Below, piece after piece: positions 56,143-64,000 of a stretch of DNA of 64,000 nt; position 1 is the first letter of the stretch, and the number at the start of each line of letters is the position of its first letter. The notes beneath the pieces were generated by a model. It had not been told where the DNA came from. It saw only the letters and a list, made by a program, of their open reading frames with translations, and searched no databases. Both the position numbers and the translations under genes were made by a program. This DNA comes from Cloacibacillus evryensis DSM 19522 (lineage in GTDB: Bacteria > Synergistota > Synergistia > Synergistales > Synergistaceae). Where the stretch lies: contig NZ_KK073872.1 in the NCBI RefSeq assembly GCF_000585335.1, positions 1,603,283-1,667,282 of the forward strand. Direction: 5' to 3'.

Positions 56143-56667
56143 TCAATATCCTTTCAGAATGTTTTGGTCGTAATTGCGCATCGCGAGACCTGCGATCGCG
56201 ATCGCGAGCGCATCCGCCGCGTCGTCCGGGCTCGGATTCTTTTCCAGCCCGAGCAGATGCGCCACCATCCCCTGGACCTGCCCCTTTTCGGCGTTTCCGT
56301 AGCCGCAGACGGCGAGTTTTACCTCGCTGGGCTTTATCTCATATGGTTCAAAGCCAAGCTGCGCCGCGAATAACAAGACGACGCCGCGCGCCTGCCAAAC
56401 CATTTCGGCGGTGGTGACGTTTCTTCCGAAGAAGAGCTTCTCCACCGCGACCATGTCCGGCGGGAACGCCTGCGCTTTTGATTTCAATTCATTATAAAGG
56501 CAGGAGAGGCGCTGCGAAAGGGAAAGTTTCGCGGGAGTTTTGATGACGCCGTAGGTCTCGCATATCAGCGAACTTCCCAACTGCGAAACGACCCCGTAGC
56601 CCAAAGTCCCGAGCCCGGGGTCAATACCAAGCGCCCTTATAGCGCCGTTCTGCTTTTGATTAGTCAA
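56143..56667 (-). CDS. ruvC: Holliday junction resolvase RuvC
   Basis: The 174-residue RNase H-fold endonuclease shows its catalytic acidic residues in LGIDPGLGTLGYGVV, VAVEKLFFGRN and SPDDAADALAIA. It cuts junctions with RuvAB. The start is TTG 56667, overlapping the yebC stop by 8 bp; its ribosome-binding site is weak, so translation is probably coupled to yebC. No ATG or GTG lies in frame before GIDPG. Confidence 0.93.
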   Translation of the reverse strand: MTNQKQNGAIRALGIDPGLGTLGYGVVSQLGSSLICETYGVIKTPAKLSLSQRLSCLYNELKSKAQAFPPDMVAVEKLFFGRNVTTAEMVWQARGVVLLFAAQLGFEPYEIKPSEVKLAVCGYGNAEKGQVQGMVAHLLGLEKNPSPDDAADALAIAIAGLAMRNYDQNILKGY

Positions 56668-57406
56668 GCTGCGACAGGATCTCGTCTGGGATGTCGAAGT
56701 TGGCGTAGACCGCCTGCACGTCGTCGTGGTCCTCGAAACGTTCGACCATCGCGAGCATCTTGGCGGCGTCGGATTTGTTATTGATCGCCACCGTGTTCTT
56801 CGGCACCATCTGGACTTCCATCGTCTCCACATTATAGCCGGCGCCCTTTAAGGTCTGAGCCACCTGCGAAAGTACGTTCGGGTCGCAGGAGACCTCAAAG
56901 CCGTCGTCGGCCGACTCCAGATCGTCAGCGCCGGCCTCCAGCGCCGCCATCATCAGCTCATCTTCATCGATGCCCTCGCCGACGATCTCCACGACGCCCC
57001 TGCGGTCAAAATTCCAGGCCACGCAGCCCATTTCACCGATCGAACCGCCGCTCTTCGAGAACAGCGACCGCATATCGGGGGCCGTGCGGTTTCTGTTGTC
57101 CGTCATCGCCTGCACCATCACGGCAACGCCGTTGGGGCCGTAACCCTCATAATATATCTCTTCCATCGGGCCGCCGAGTTCGCCGGTACCGCGTTTGATG
57201 CCGCGCTCAATGTTGTCGACGGGAACGTTGCCGGCCTTTGCGCGTTCTACCGCGACCTTAAGGCGGAAGTTGGCGTTGGGATCTCCGCCGCCCTCTTTTG
57301 CCGCCGCGATAATATCCTTGACCAGTTTCTGGAAAGCTACGCCCTTTTTGGCGTCCTGCGCCGCTTTCCTGTGCTTGATACCAGACCAATGTGAATGTCC
57401 TGACAA
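56660..57406 (-). CDS. yebC: YebC/PmpR family protein (TACO1-like)
   Basis: The 248-residue protein begins SGHSHWSGIKHRKAAQDAKKG and contains the GGPMEEIYYEGYGPNGVAVMV block of the YebC family, with two more acidic alpha/beta domains. Homologues act as regulators or as factors that rescue translation at proline-rich stretches. The TTG at 57406 is chosen because AGGTGA lies 5 nt upstream. It is the head of the ruvCAB cluster. Confidence 0.94.
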   Translation of the reverse strand: MSGHSHWSGIKHRKAAQDAKKGVAFQKLVKDIIAAAKEGGGDPNANFRLKVAVERAKAGNVPVDNIERGIKRGTGELGGPMEEIYYEGYGPNGVAVMVQAMTDNRNRTAPDMRSLFSKSGGSIGEMGCVAWNFDRRGVVEIVGEGIDEDELMMAALEAGADDLESADDGFEVSCDPNVLSQVAQTLKGAGYNVETMEVQMVPKNTVAINNKSDAAKMLAMVERFEDHDDVQAVYANFDIPDEILSQLD

Positions 57407-57442
57407 AAAAATCACCTCATAAGATTAGTTTAAATTTTTGTA

Positions 57443-58192
57443 TTAAAGATTATCGGGCAGTTTTGCCATTGGTGCAAAAGCTCTTTTATGCGCCGATCTC
57501 TTAAATGCCATCTCTATTCTTTGCTTTGTCTCTTCCGGCGCGTCGCCCGTCGCGATATAGCGGTCAAGCTCCTTATAGGTCAGCCCCATCTCCGCCTCGT
57601 CGGTCTGCCCCTCCCAGAGCGCCGCCGTAGGAGGACGGCCGATTATTTCAGGCGGAACGCCGAGATACTCGGCGACGGCCCATACCTCGCCCTTCAGCAG
57701 GTCCGCGATCGGCATCAGATCGACGCCGGAATCGCCGTATTTTGTAAAATACCCGAAGGTTATCTCATCCTTGTTGCTCCCGCCGCAGACAAGATATCCG
57801 TACTGCTGTGCTACCGCGTAGAGCGTGGTCATACGTAATCTGGGTTTGATGTTGGCGGCGGAAAGTCCGCCGAGTCCGGGAAGTGAGTTTTCGATCTCTC
57901 TCTTGAGTGTGTCGTAGGATGATGAGAGATCGACCTTCATCGTCCTTATCCCTATGGTCTTGGCCAGCAGCTTCGCGTAATCCTCGTCTACCTGCATACT
58001 GTAGCAGGGCATTATCACGCCGATCACCCTGTCCGGACCGAGCGACTTCGCCAGGAGCGCCGCCAGCACCGCGGAATCGATCCCTCCGCTGACGCCGAGC
58101 ACCGCGCCTTTCGCTCCTGCCACGCCGAATTTTTCCTTTATCCAGCTTGTCAGAAAGCGCGTTATCTTTTCAGGGTCCCGATAGATCTCCAT
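57443..58192 (-). CDS. nadE: NH3-dependent NAD+ synthase
   Basis: The 249-residue enzyme has the PP-loop GVSGGIDSAVLAALLAK, the acceptor-site motif CGGSNKDEITFGYFTKYGD and RPPTAALWEGQTDEAEMGLTY. There is no N-terminal glutaminase domain, so it uses ammonia, which amino-acid fermentation supplies. It turns deamido-NAD into NAD; nadK at 14479 then makes NADP. Confidence 0.94.
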   Translation of the reverse strand: MEIYRDPEKITRFLTSWIKEKFGVAGAKGAVLGVSGGIDSAVLAALLAKSLGPDRVIGVIMPCYSMQVDEDYAKLLAKTIGIRTMKVDLSSSYDTLKREIENSLPGLGGLSAANIKPRLRMTTLYAVAQQYGYLVCGGSNKDEITFGYFTKYGDSGVDLMPIADLLKGEVWAVAEYLGVPPEIIGRPPTAALWEGQTDEAEMGLTYKELDRYIATGDAPEETKQRIEMAFKRSAHKRAFAPMAKLPDNL

Positions 58193-58873
58193 GCCGCGTG
58201 CCTCACTTCCAAAGCCACCAAATTTTGTGCAAAGTATATTCTATCACAAAAGCATCACAGCCGTCATTAATTTTGACGACGCGAGCAGGGCAAACGCATC
58301 AAGAAAGGTCAGGTAGAAGATAAACTGCGATTTACCGCTCTGCCCTTCCGTCGCTCCGGCCTCCGAGCCGGAGCCGAGAGTCGTCGGGTTTGGCTTTGCC
58401 CTTTAAAAGGCTCCCTCGCCGAGGGAGCTCCCCGCGAAGCGGGGTGAGGGAGAGGTGCGCCCGGCATGCACATAAACTAGGCGGTGTAAGTCCGCTACAG
58501 GCATTGCAGTGTGAACTGTTAGCCAAAGGCAAGGGTGTCCATCGTGAGGTGGAATCTGAAGGAAGCCGGAGGCAAAACCTCGGTCCGACGAACAGGAACC
58601 GCATGTGAGGCATTATGGGACGGACGAGTCTACCCCCCAAGACAAAGTCCTACACTGCGCGAATCCCATGGTGTAAATGCGGCGGATATATGAGGAGAAA
58701 GTTTATGTGCTTACTCGGGGAGATCTTGCGGGGGCTTAACCTGAGTGCAATCCACCCAGAGATGGATGGATGAACCGCAAGAAGTCAGCAGAGGCCATAG
58801 TACTGGTGAGAGAAAAAAAACATCAGGAAGGGCCGAACGGTAACAAACTTCTCAGACGAAAGAAGGTCGGGCA

Positions 58874-60298
58874 ATGCGAAGAAAGCAGAAAACTGCGCAA
58901 GCAGGCTGTTCATGCGAGGACAAGCTGGAAGCGGAAAGCACCATGAAAGCGCCGAGTATTGCCCACACAGAAAACGCAGGAGAAGAAAGAGCGCAAACGT
59001 TGCTCGAATGTATCCTCACCAGAGCGAACATGGCAGAGGCGTACAAACGAGTAGTCAAAAACGGAGGTGCGTCAGGCATAGACGGAATGACAGTCCAAGC
59101 GATGTATGGACACCTGAAGGAGCACTATCCCGAACTTATCCAAAGCCTCTATGATGGAAGCTACAGGCCCCAGGCAGTAAAGAGAGTCGAAATCCCCAAG
59201 GCGGACGGAGGAAAGCGCAAGCTGGGAATCCCCACGGTCATAGACCGTATGATACAGCAAGCCATCTCCCAAGTGCTGACGCCAATATTCGAGAAGCAAT
59301 TCTCCGACGGCAGCTATGGATTCCGCAAAGGAAGAAGCGCCCATCAGGCAATAGAACAGGCGAGGATATATTACGAACAGGGATACAAAGTATCAGTGGA
59401 TATCGACCTGGCCAAATACTTTGACACAGTCAACCACAACCTGCTCATAAAGATGCTTCGGGAAGAGATAAAAGACGAGCGTGTAATAAGGCTCGTCAGG
59501 AAATACCTCAAAAGCGGAGTAATGGAAAACGGGCTCATCAGCTCGACCACAGAAGGAACTCCGCAGGGAGGCAACCTCTCGCCGCTCCTCTCCAACATCT
59601 ACCTTACAAAATTTGACAAACTGCTGGAAAACAGAGGACACAAATTTGTAAGATACGCCGACGACTGCAACATATATGTCAAAAGCGCAAGAGCCGCCCA
59701 AAGAGTAATGGGAAACTGCGTCAATTATCTTGAAGGAACGCTGAAACTCAAAGTGAACCAAAAGAAAAGTTGTATCGGAAGCCCGACAAAACTCAAATTT
59801 CTTGGTTTCTCCCTCTACCCTAGCAAAGGAGAAACGAAGATAAGGGCCCACGAACAAAGCCTGAAACGGTTCAAAGACAAAATCCGAAAACTTACCGCCA
59901 GGAATCAGGGACGCTCGATAGAGACCATCATGCTAAACCTCAGGAAATACACGACGGGATGGCTGGGCTACTATGCGATAGCCGAAATGAAAAGCGCGAT
60001 GTTACAGCTGACTGGATGGATAAGACGCAGGATACGGCAAATCTACTGGAAACAGTGGAAAAGGATATGGCCGAAATACAAGAACCTCAGGCAGCTGGGG
60101 ATCCATCACAGGGACGCGTGGCGATGGGCAAACAGCAGGCTCGGATGCTGGCATATAGCCAGAACGTGGATACTGACCACCTCACTGACCAACAAATACC
60201 TCGCCTCGCAGGGATATGACGATATCCTGCTGCGATATGAGGCAATGCGCGCTCGTTACCGAACCGCCGTATACCGAACGGTACGTACGGTGGTGTGA
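58874..60298 (+). CDS. ltrA: Group II intron reverse transcriptase/maturase
   Basis: The 474-residue protein has reverse transcriptase blocks with YADD at 261-264, TPQGGNLSPLLSNIYL before it and the maturase X domain with a basic C-terminal helix. There is no HNH endonuclease domain, so target cleavage must rely on replication forks or single-stranded DNA. AGAAGG lies 7 nt before the ATG. The reading frame continues through intron domain V and stops 2 nt after it, so the last dozen residues are dictated by the ribozyme core. The frame is intact, so the intron may be active. Confidence 0.93.
   Translation: MRRKQKTAQAGCSCEDKLEAESTMKAPSIAHTENAGEERAQTLLECILTRANMAEAYKRVVKNGGASGIDGMTVQAMYGHLKEHYPELIQSLYDGSYRPQAVKRVEIPKADGGKRKLGIPTVIDRMIQQAISQVLTPIFEKQFSDGSYGFRKGRSAHQAIEQARIYYEQGYKVSVDIDLAKYFDTVNHNLLIKMLREEIKDERVIRLVRKYLKSGVMENGLISSTTEGTPQGGNLSPLLSNIYLTKFDKLLENRGHKFVRYADDCNIYVKSARAAQRVMGNCVNYLEGTLKLKVNQKKSCIGSPTKLKFLGFSLYPSKGETKIRAHEQSLKRFKDKIRKLTARNQGRSIETIMLNLRKYTTGWLGYYAIAEMKSAMLQLTGWIRRRIRQIYWKQWKRIWPKYKNLRQLGIHHRDAWRWANSRLGCWHIARTWILTTSLTNKYLASQGYDDILLRYEAMRARYRTAVYRTVRTVV
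60263..60294 (+). ncRNA. Group II intron domain V
   Basis: ACCGCCGTA pairs with TACGGTGGT (9 bp, one G-T), then a 2-nt CG bulge, then TACC with GGTA closed by a GAAC loop. The catalytic triad position reads CGC rather than AGC, a variant known in some bacterial classes. The upper stem is one pair shorter than usual. Confidence 0.8.
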
Positions 60299-60597
60299 GA
60301 GGACGGCCTCTCAAATAATGGGAGGCCTCCTACTCGATTTGACCTTGGGTTTTGTTTTTGTTCTGGCCTTATCCTCTCCCGCGGCTTGCGCCGCGGGCAC
60401 TGTGTGGCGCGGAAAACATGCGCCACGCAGGTCAACACTCCTTCCGACCCGGCGCAAAATCGCGCGCCGGCCCACCTCTGGTGTAACTACCAGCCGAATC
60501 GCACAAATCAGAAAAACTCTGATTTGGCTCCCTGGCCGCCTCGGCGAGGGAGGCTTTAAAGGCGCTAAATCACAGTTTATCTTTTCCCCGCAATCGC

Positions 60598-60727
60598 GTA
60601 AATCGGCGTTTAGAAGTGCGAATAACGAAATAACCGAGGGCTTGCCAAGCGGAGGCGCACTAATGTGCGGTGAGCATTGGCAAGCCCTCGGTTATGAAGT
60701 TAGTCGTGCGTATAAACGCCGATTTAC
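60598..60727. repeat. 130-nt long palindrome (IR element)
   Basis: Outer arms GTAAATCGGCGTTTA (60598-60612) and complement (60713-60727) are perfect over 15 bp. Inner arms at 60630-60648 and 60677-60695 are perfect over 19 bp, with a further GCGCAC-TAA-TGTGCG hairpin at the tip. The outer arm resembles the end of the MITE-like element next to it (ATAAAC, two variable bases, CGATTTAC). It holds no gene. It is probably another non-autonomous repeat. Confidence 0.75.
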
Positions 60728-60864
60728 CCCCTGTTGGCCTATCGATGCGCCTCCCTGACTACGCGCGCGCAGCGTTCTGTAACAGCCAAATAGCGGCGTT
60801 TTAAAAGAAATATGAATAAGATATAATGACAGGAAAGCATCGTATTTTTAGGGAGGTACGGGAC

Positions 60865-61731
60865 GTGCATTCAAAAATTAAAGGTGAGATAACGGACTTC
60901 TTTTCCCGCGAGTTGGATTCACCGGAAAACGACCTTGGCGGCGGGATTCCGGCATGGGATAATTTTATTCTCGGCTGCGCCGCCGGTGATGACTCGATAT
61001 TTGAAAAGCTGCGCCGCGACGCGGATTTTCCCTGCTTTACGCCGCTCGAACTTTTTCGGACCTTTTACCCCAAACCCGATACCTCCGCCTCCGAGCTGAC
61101 CGTTCTTTGCTGGGTGTTGCCGCAGAGGGCGGAGACGCGTGCGGCCAACTCCGGCGCGAAGCCGGCGGAGGTATGGGGGCGCGCCAAGCTCTGTGGCGAG
61201 AAATTTTATATCTCAATGGGACTGCGGCTGGAAAAGTTCTTCGCCGAAAGAAATATCGCCGCCGTCTTCCCCATGGGACACCCGGCGGAGGTAAAACGTT
61301 TTAACTCGCAAAAATATTATGTGGCCTCAAACTGGTCGGAGCGCCACGCCTGCTACGCGGCAGGGCTAGGCACCTTCGGACTCTGCGACGGGCTCATCAC
61401 ACCTCTAGGCAAGGCCCACCGCTGCGGCTCGATAATCATAAAAGCCCAACTGCCGCCGACGCCGAGGGAATACGGCGACATCCACGAATACTGCCCCTGG
61501 TTCACAAAAAAGAGCTGCGGCCTCTGCATTAAAAGATGCCCTGTCGGAGCCATCAGCGAAAAAGGCCACGACAAGGAAAAGTGCCAGGCCTTCCTGCACG
61601 GAGAGTGCGCCGATTTCTTTGAAAGCTCGGGTTTTCAGGTCTACGCCTGCGGCCTCTGCCAGGCCAGCGTGCCATGCGAGGACAGGATACCGGGAAGGGA
61701 GAGGGCCGCAGTTTTCAGGAACTTTTTATAA
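60865..61731 (+). CDS. QueG-like 4Fe-4S protein (epoxyqueuosine reductase family)
   Basis: The 288-residue protein has a cobalamin-dehalogenase-like N-terminal part (KYYVASNWSERHACYAAGLGTFGLCDGLITP) and a C-terminal ferredoxin-type region (CGLCIKRCPVGAI, CGLCQASVPCE). QueG reduces epoxyqueuosine in tRNA, and queA is in this window, but several paralogous families share this layout, so the exact substrate is open. I use GTG 60865, 8 nt after GGGAGG, instead of the earlier ATG. The 480-bp stretch upstream is made of repeats. Confidence 0.75.
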   Translation: MHSKIKGEITDFFSRELDSPENDLGGGIPAWDNFILGCAAGDDSIFEKLRRDADFPCFTPLELFRTFYPKPDTSASELTVLCWVLPQRAETRAANSGAKPAEVWGRAKLCGEKFYISMGLRLEKFFAERNIAAVFPMGHPAEVKRFNSQKYYVASNWSERHACYAAGLGTFGLCDGLITPLGKAHRCGSIIIKAQLPPTPREYGDIHEYCPWFTKKSCGLCIKRCPVGAISEKGHDKEKCQAFLHGECADFFESSGFQVYACGLCQASVPCEDRIPGRERAAVFRNFL

Positions 61732-61882
61732 TTGATTTTATTTACGGAAAAGGCGCAAAGAAGAAAACTAAACCTCTTTTTCTCTATCGTATGGCTCAAG
61801 CGGCCGGCGGTTTCAGCTCCGCAAAGACGGGAATAGGGCGGCCCGTCAAGGTGCCGTGACGTGGCTGCCGATAGATAGAAGG

Positions 61883-61923
61883 GCCGGTGGAGCAAAATGA
61901 TGTTTTTTCATTCCTCCACCGGC
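61883..61923. terminator. Hairpin between the QueG-like gene and argF
   Basis: GCCGGTGGAG and CTCCACCGGC form a perfect 10-bp stem around a 21-nt loop, 50 nt past the argF stop. No real T-tract follows on either strand, so termination is only likely. Confidence 0.4.
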
Positions 61924-61973
61924 TATGTAATGGATTTTAAGTTCGGCGGTTTTTACAGGGGCCGTCGTGTTTT

Positions 61974-62927
61974 TTAGAAGTTTCCGATGCTGGCGACCAT
62001 TACCGCTTTGATGGTGTGCATGCGGTTTTCCGCTTCGTCGAACTGTCTCGCGTGGCGCGACTCGAAGGCCTCTTCCGTGACTTCGTATCCTTTTACCGCC
62101 GGCAGGCAGTGGAGGAAGATCACGTCGTCGTTGCCGGAGGCTTTTATGAGTTCCATGTTTACCTGGTAGGGCTGGAGTATCGCCTTGCGTTCGGCAAGCT
62201 TCGCCTCTTCGCCCATCGAGGCCCAGACGTCGGTGTAGATGGCGTCGGCGTCTTTGACGGCGGCTTTCGGGTCGTCAGTGATGGTTATCGTCGCGCCGGA
62301 TTCACACTCTTTTGCGATCTGCTCACACTCGGCGACGAGGGCCGGGTCGGGGAAGAGTTCTTTCGGCGAGCCGATGACGAAGTGCATGCCCATTTTCGCG
62401 GCGCCGATCATCAGTGAGTTGGCGACGTTGTTGCGCCCGTCTCCGACGTAGACGAGTCTGACGCCCTTGAGGCGGCCGAAGTTCTCACGGATGGTGAGGA
62501 AGTCGGCGAGGACCTGAGTCGGGTGGTAGTCGTCGGTGAGGCCGTTCCATACGGGAACGCCGGCGTATTTCGCGAGATCTTCCACGACTTTCTGGCTGAA
62601 GCCGCGGAATTCGATGCCGTCAAACATGCGGCCGAGGACGCGCGCGGTGTCGGCGACGTCCTCTTTGTGGCCGAGCTGGATGTCGTTCTTTCCGAGGTAT
62701 TCGGGGTGTCCGCCCTCGTCTATGGCGGCGACGGTAAAGGCGCAGCGTGTGCGTGTCGACGGCTTCTCGAAGATGAGCGCGACGTTCTTGCGTTCAAGAA
62801 GGTTTCCTTTGATCCCGGCGCGTTTTTTGTTCTTAAGGTCCGCTGCGAGGTCAAGGAGGTAATTGATCTCTTCCGGCGTGTGGTGCTTAAGAGAGATGAG
62901 ATGGCGGTTGCGAAGATTTACAGGCAT
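61974..62927 (-). CDS. argF: Ornithine carbamoyltransferase
   Basis: The 317-residue enzyme shows the carbamoyl-phosphate motif STRTRCAF, the ornithine loop [10 protein letters not shown], and DVWASMGEE. Next to arginine deiminase it most likely works in the catabolic direction (as ArcB), splitting citrulline to ornithine and carbamoyl phosphate, which a carbamate kinase outside the window would use to make ATP. A biosynthetic role cannot be excluded by sequence. GAAGGGAG lies 9 nt before the ATG. Confidence 0.92.
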   Translation of the reverse strand: MPVNLRNRHLISLKHHTPEEINYLLDLAADLKNKKRAGIKGNLLERKNVALIFEKPSTRTRCAFTVAAIDEGGHPEYLGKNDIQLGHKEDVADTARVLGRMFDGIEFRGFSQKVVEDLAKYAGVPVWNGLTDDYHPTQVLADFLTIRENFGRLKGVRLVYVGDGRNNVANSLMIGAAKMGMHFVIGSPKELFPDPALVAECEQIAKECESGATITITDDPKAAVKDADAIYTDVWASMGEEAKLAERKAILQPYQVNMELIKASGNDDVIFLHCLPAVKGYEVTEEAFESRHARQFDEAENRMHTIKAVMVASIGNF

Positions 62928-62977
62928 AGATGATTGCTCCCTTCAAGTTTGTTATTTATTTTTATTTTAGGCTATGT

Positions 62978-63005
62978 ATTTTACTGCTTTTTAAAAATTT
63001 GTAAA
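62978..63005 (-). promoter_or_regulatory. Candidate argF promoter
   Basis: On the minus strand TTTACA (63000-63005) and TAAAAT (62978-62983) are 16 bp apart in the AT-rich 121-bp gap between arcA and argF. Confidence 0.4.
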
Positions 63006-63048
63006 TAGCTTTTATAAATTTTTTTGATATCAACTATGTTTTATATTT

Positions 63049-64000
63049 CTATAGCGGCAGTCTGTTCAGCGGCATCGACATGCAGCGCGGGCCGCCGCGT
63101 CCCCTGCCGAGTTCAGGCCCCTCCAGCTCGAGGACTTCGATCCCGTTGTCTCTGAGTATTTTCGACGAATTTATATTGCGGTTGTAGGTGACTACCTTCC
63201 CGGGGGCGACCGCGAGGGTGTTGCAGCCGTCGTGCCACTGCTCGCGCGCCATTTCCGCCTTGTTGTGCGCCGTCATTTTGATGAGGCGCAGTTTATCGTA
63301 GCCGAGCGTCTCCGCCACCGCCCGCTGCCAGTCATCTTTCTGCTCGAGGCCGGTTATGCGGCCGTCTTCGCTGTAATCGAGCTGCCATACTTTCAGCGAT
63401 TCCAGGATCGGCGGATAGATGCAGAAAGCGTCGCGGTCAACCATCGTGAAGACGGTGTCGAGGTGCATGCAGTAGCGTTCCTTCGGTATTTCAAAGGCGA
63501 AGATGCGTTTTATCGGCGTGCGTGAGGCGAGGTTGCGTCCTATGCGCTGAACGGTGGTGGGGGCCGTGCGCTGCGAGACGCCGATGGCCATCGTATCGCC
63601 GGAGATGACCAGCAGGTCTCCCCCTTCGACTTTCTGCGGCCATACTTCGTCCGCGGCGTCTCCGAACAATATCTGCATTCCTTCAAATCTTGGATGGTAG
63701 TTTGTGATGTATTTCCAGTAAAGAGGTTCGATGCGGCGCGCCTCGAAGGTCATCTGTCCGATTATTATGCCGTTGGCGACGGTTATCGCCGGATCTCTTT
63801 GGAAGTAAAGGTTTGGGATGGGGTGGATGATGAAATCGCTTCCGTTTTCAACGGATGATACCAAGCTTAAATTGCATTTGCAGATGTCTCTGACCTCTTT
63901 TTTTGTGTAGCCTTCAATCAGATGATCCGCCAGTTCTTTCGACGGTATGTTCATCAGCTCCGTTATGAAGGCCTCGGAAAGTCGTCGGTCAAGGCATTCA
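63049..64000 (-). CDS. arcA: Arginine deiminase, partial (N-terminus beyond window)
   Basis: The frame runs off the right end; inside the window 316 codons are visible. NLYFQRDPAITV, the FEARRIEPLY block, the catalytic MHLDTVF, EGGDLLVI and the C-terminal QWHDGCNTLAVAPG with RGRGGPRCMSMPL (catalytic cysteine) identify arginine deiminase, which turns arginine into citrulline and ammonia. About 90 N-terminal residues are missing. An ATG at 63954 is internal, as the frame stays open and family-like to the edge. It is followed by argF. Confidence 0.93.
   Translation of the reverse strand, partial: ECLDRRLSEAFITELMNIPSKELADHLIEGYTKKEVRDICKCNLSLVSSVENGSDFIIHPIPNLYFQRDPAITVANGIIIGQMTFEARRIEPLYWKYITNYHPRFEGMQILFGDAADEVWPQKVEGGDLLVISGDTMAIGVSQRTAPTTVQRIGRNLASRTPIKRIFAFEIPKERYCMHLDTVFTMVDRDAFCIYPPILESLKVWQLDYSEDGRITGLEQKDDWQRAVAETLGYDKLRLIKMTAHNKAEMAREQWHDGCNTLAVAPGKVVTYNRNINSSKILRDNGIEVLELEGPELGRGRGGPRCMSMPLNRLPL

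Larger units (their letters stand above)
58455..60338 (+). mobile_element. Group II intron with maturase gene
   Basis: The 5' end GTGCG (58455-58459) matches the group II consensus, and about 415 nt of structured non-coding sequence precede the reverse transcriptase gene. Domain V lies at 60263-60294, domain VI is the GGCCTC/GAGGCC hairpin at about 60305-60330, and the likely 3' end is CTACTCGAT at 60338. The 5' boundary lies directly after a pair of strong hairpins (58408-58454), as in introns that home behind terminator-like stems. The 3' boundary is less sure by one or two bases. Confidence 0.82.
58318..60582. mobile_element. MITE-like inverted-repeat element interrupted by a group II intron
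   Basis: AGATAAACTGCGATTTA (58318-58334) returns inverted at 60566-60582 with one mismatch. Just inside, TTTAAA followed by a CTCCCTCGCCGAGG hairpin sequence occurs on both sides in opposite orientation. Without the intron the element would be about 380 bp, with no gene but many hairpins (for example CCCGCGGC-TTGC-GCCGCGGG and CAAATCAGA-N5-TCTGATTTG). That fits a non-autonomous miniature element. No target duplication was identified. Confidence 0.6.

Noticed and set aside
1-64000. CRISPR arrays, tRNA or rRNA genes, prophage
   Set aside because: I saw no regularly spaced repeats with unique spacers, no tRNA-like cloverleaf with CCA end and no phage structural genes.

Overview
This window is a gene-dense, GC-rich bacterial chromosome segment. 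It suggests an anaerobic, amino-acid-fermenting, Gram-negative-type bacterium, most likely of the Synergistota (Cloacibacillus/Synergistes-like). The grounds are inference: a complete histidine-degradation set that runs through formiminotransferase and cyclodeaminase, an arginine deiminase/ornithine carbamoyltransferase pair, rubrerythrin, many Fe-S proteins, a SpoIID-like protein outside any sporulation context, and no sugar pathways. No 16S or other decisive marker is present.

Layout. 1-10.6 kb (minus) is one signalling operon: a periplasmic-sensing hybrid histidine kinase, a separate Hpt protein, a REC-GGDEF-EAL regulator whose EAL domain is cut by an in-frame TAA and followed by about ten PAS/GAF modules, and the start of another solute-binding sensor. 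10.8-12.5 kb is an XRE / ImmA-IrrE / PIN-like module whose third gene is frameshifted, followed by a decayed RelB-type antitoxin remnant. 12.8-19.3 kb (minus) is recN-nadK-tlyA-dxs-ispA-xseB. rpmB (plus) sits alone with its own promoter and terminator. 19.6-24.6 kb (minus) is ftsK-tldD-small protein-mltG.

24.7-28.4 kb (plus) is a serine biosynthesis operon: aminotransferase, serA and a histidine-phosphatase that probably supplies the phosphoserine phosphatase step. It is preceded by a textbook-quality transcription attenuator: a strong promoter, a 34-residue leader peptide with 14 serines, a 13-bp antiterminator and an overlapping intrinsic terminator. I regard this as the most interesting system in the window. 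Next come an ADP-ribosylglycohydrolase, a radical SAM protein, an exported rhodanese-fold protein without its catalytic Cys, and rubrerythrin.

33.2-40.1 kb is the hut region: hutU-fchA (minus) divergent from hutH-ftcD-hutI (plus), converting histidine to glutamate with the one-carbon unit passed to tetrahydrofolate. An array of three 11-bp tandem repeats lies before ftcD. 40.3-44.2 kb holds a class IV aminotransferase, a LysR regulator and its divergent target operon (YbaK-type deacylase, then a nitroreductase and an ornithine-cyclodeaminase homologue joined by an apparent deletion). 44.4-50.8 kb holds a ferredoxin-like protein, a YuiF-type transporter and a TRAP binding protein, divergent from a large BTAD/ATPase/TPR regulator.

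50.8-58.2 kb (minus) carries a methyltransferase, a glutaredoxin-like protein, the conserved yebC-ruvCAB-DUF2905-spoIID-queA cluster, and nadE. 58.3-60.7 kb is a nest of repeats: a MITE-like inverted-repeat element interrupted by a group II intron with its reverse transcriptase, then a 130-nt palindrome. A QueG-like Fe-S protein and the arginine catabolic genes argF and arcA (cut by the window end) close the window. Start codons TTG and GTG are frequent here, and several starts were moved inward to fit ribosome-binding sites.
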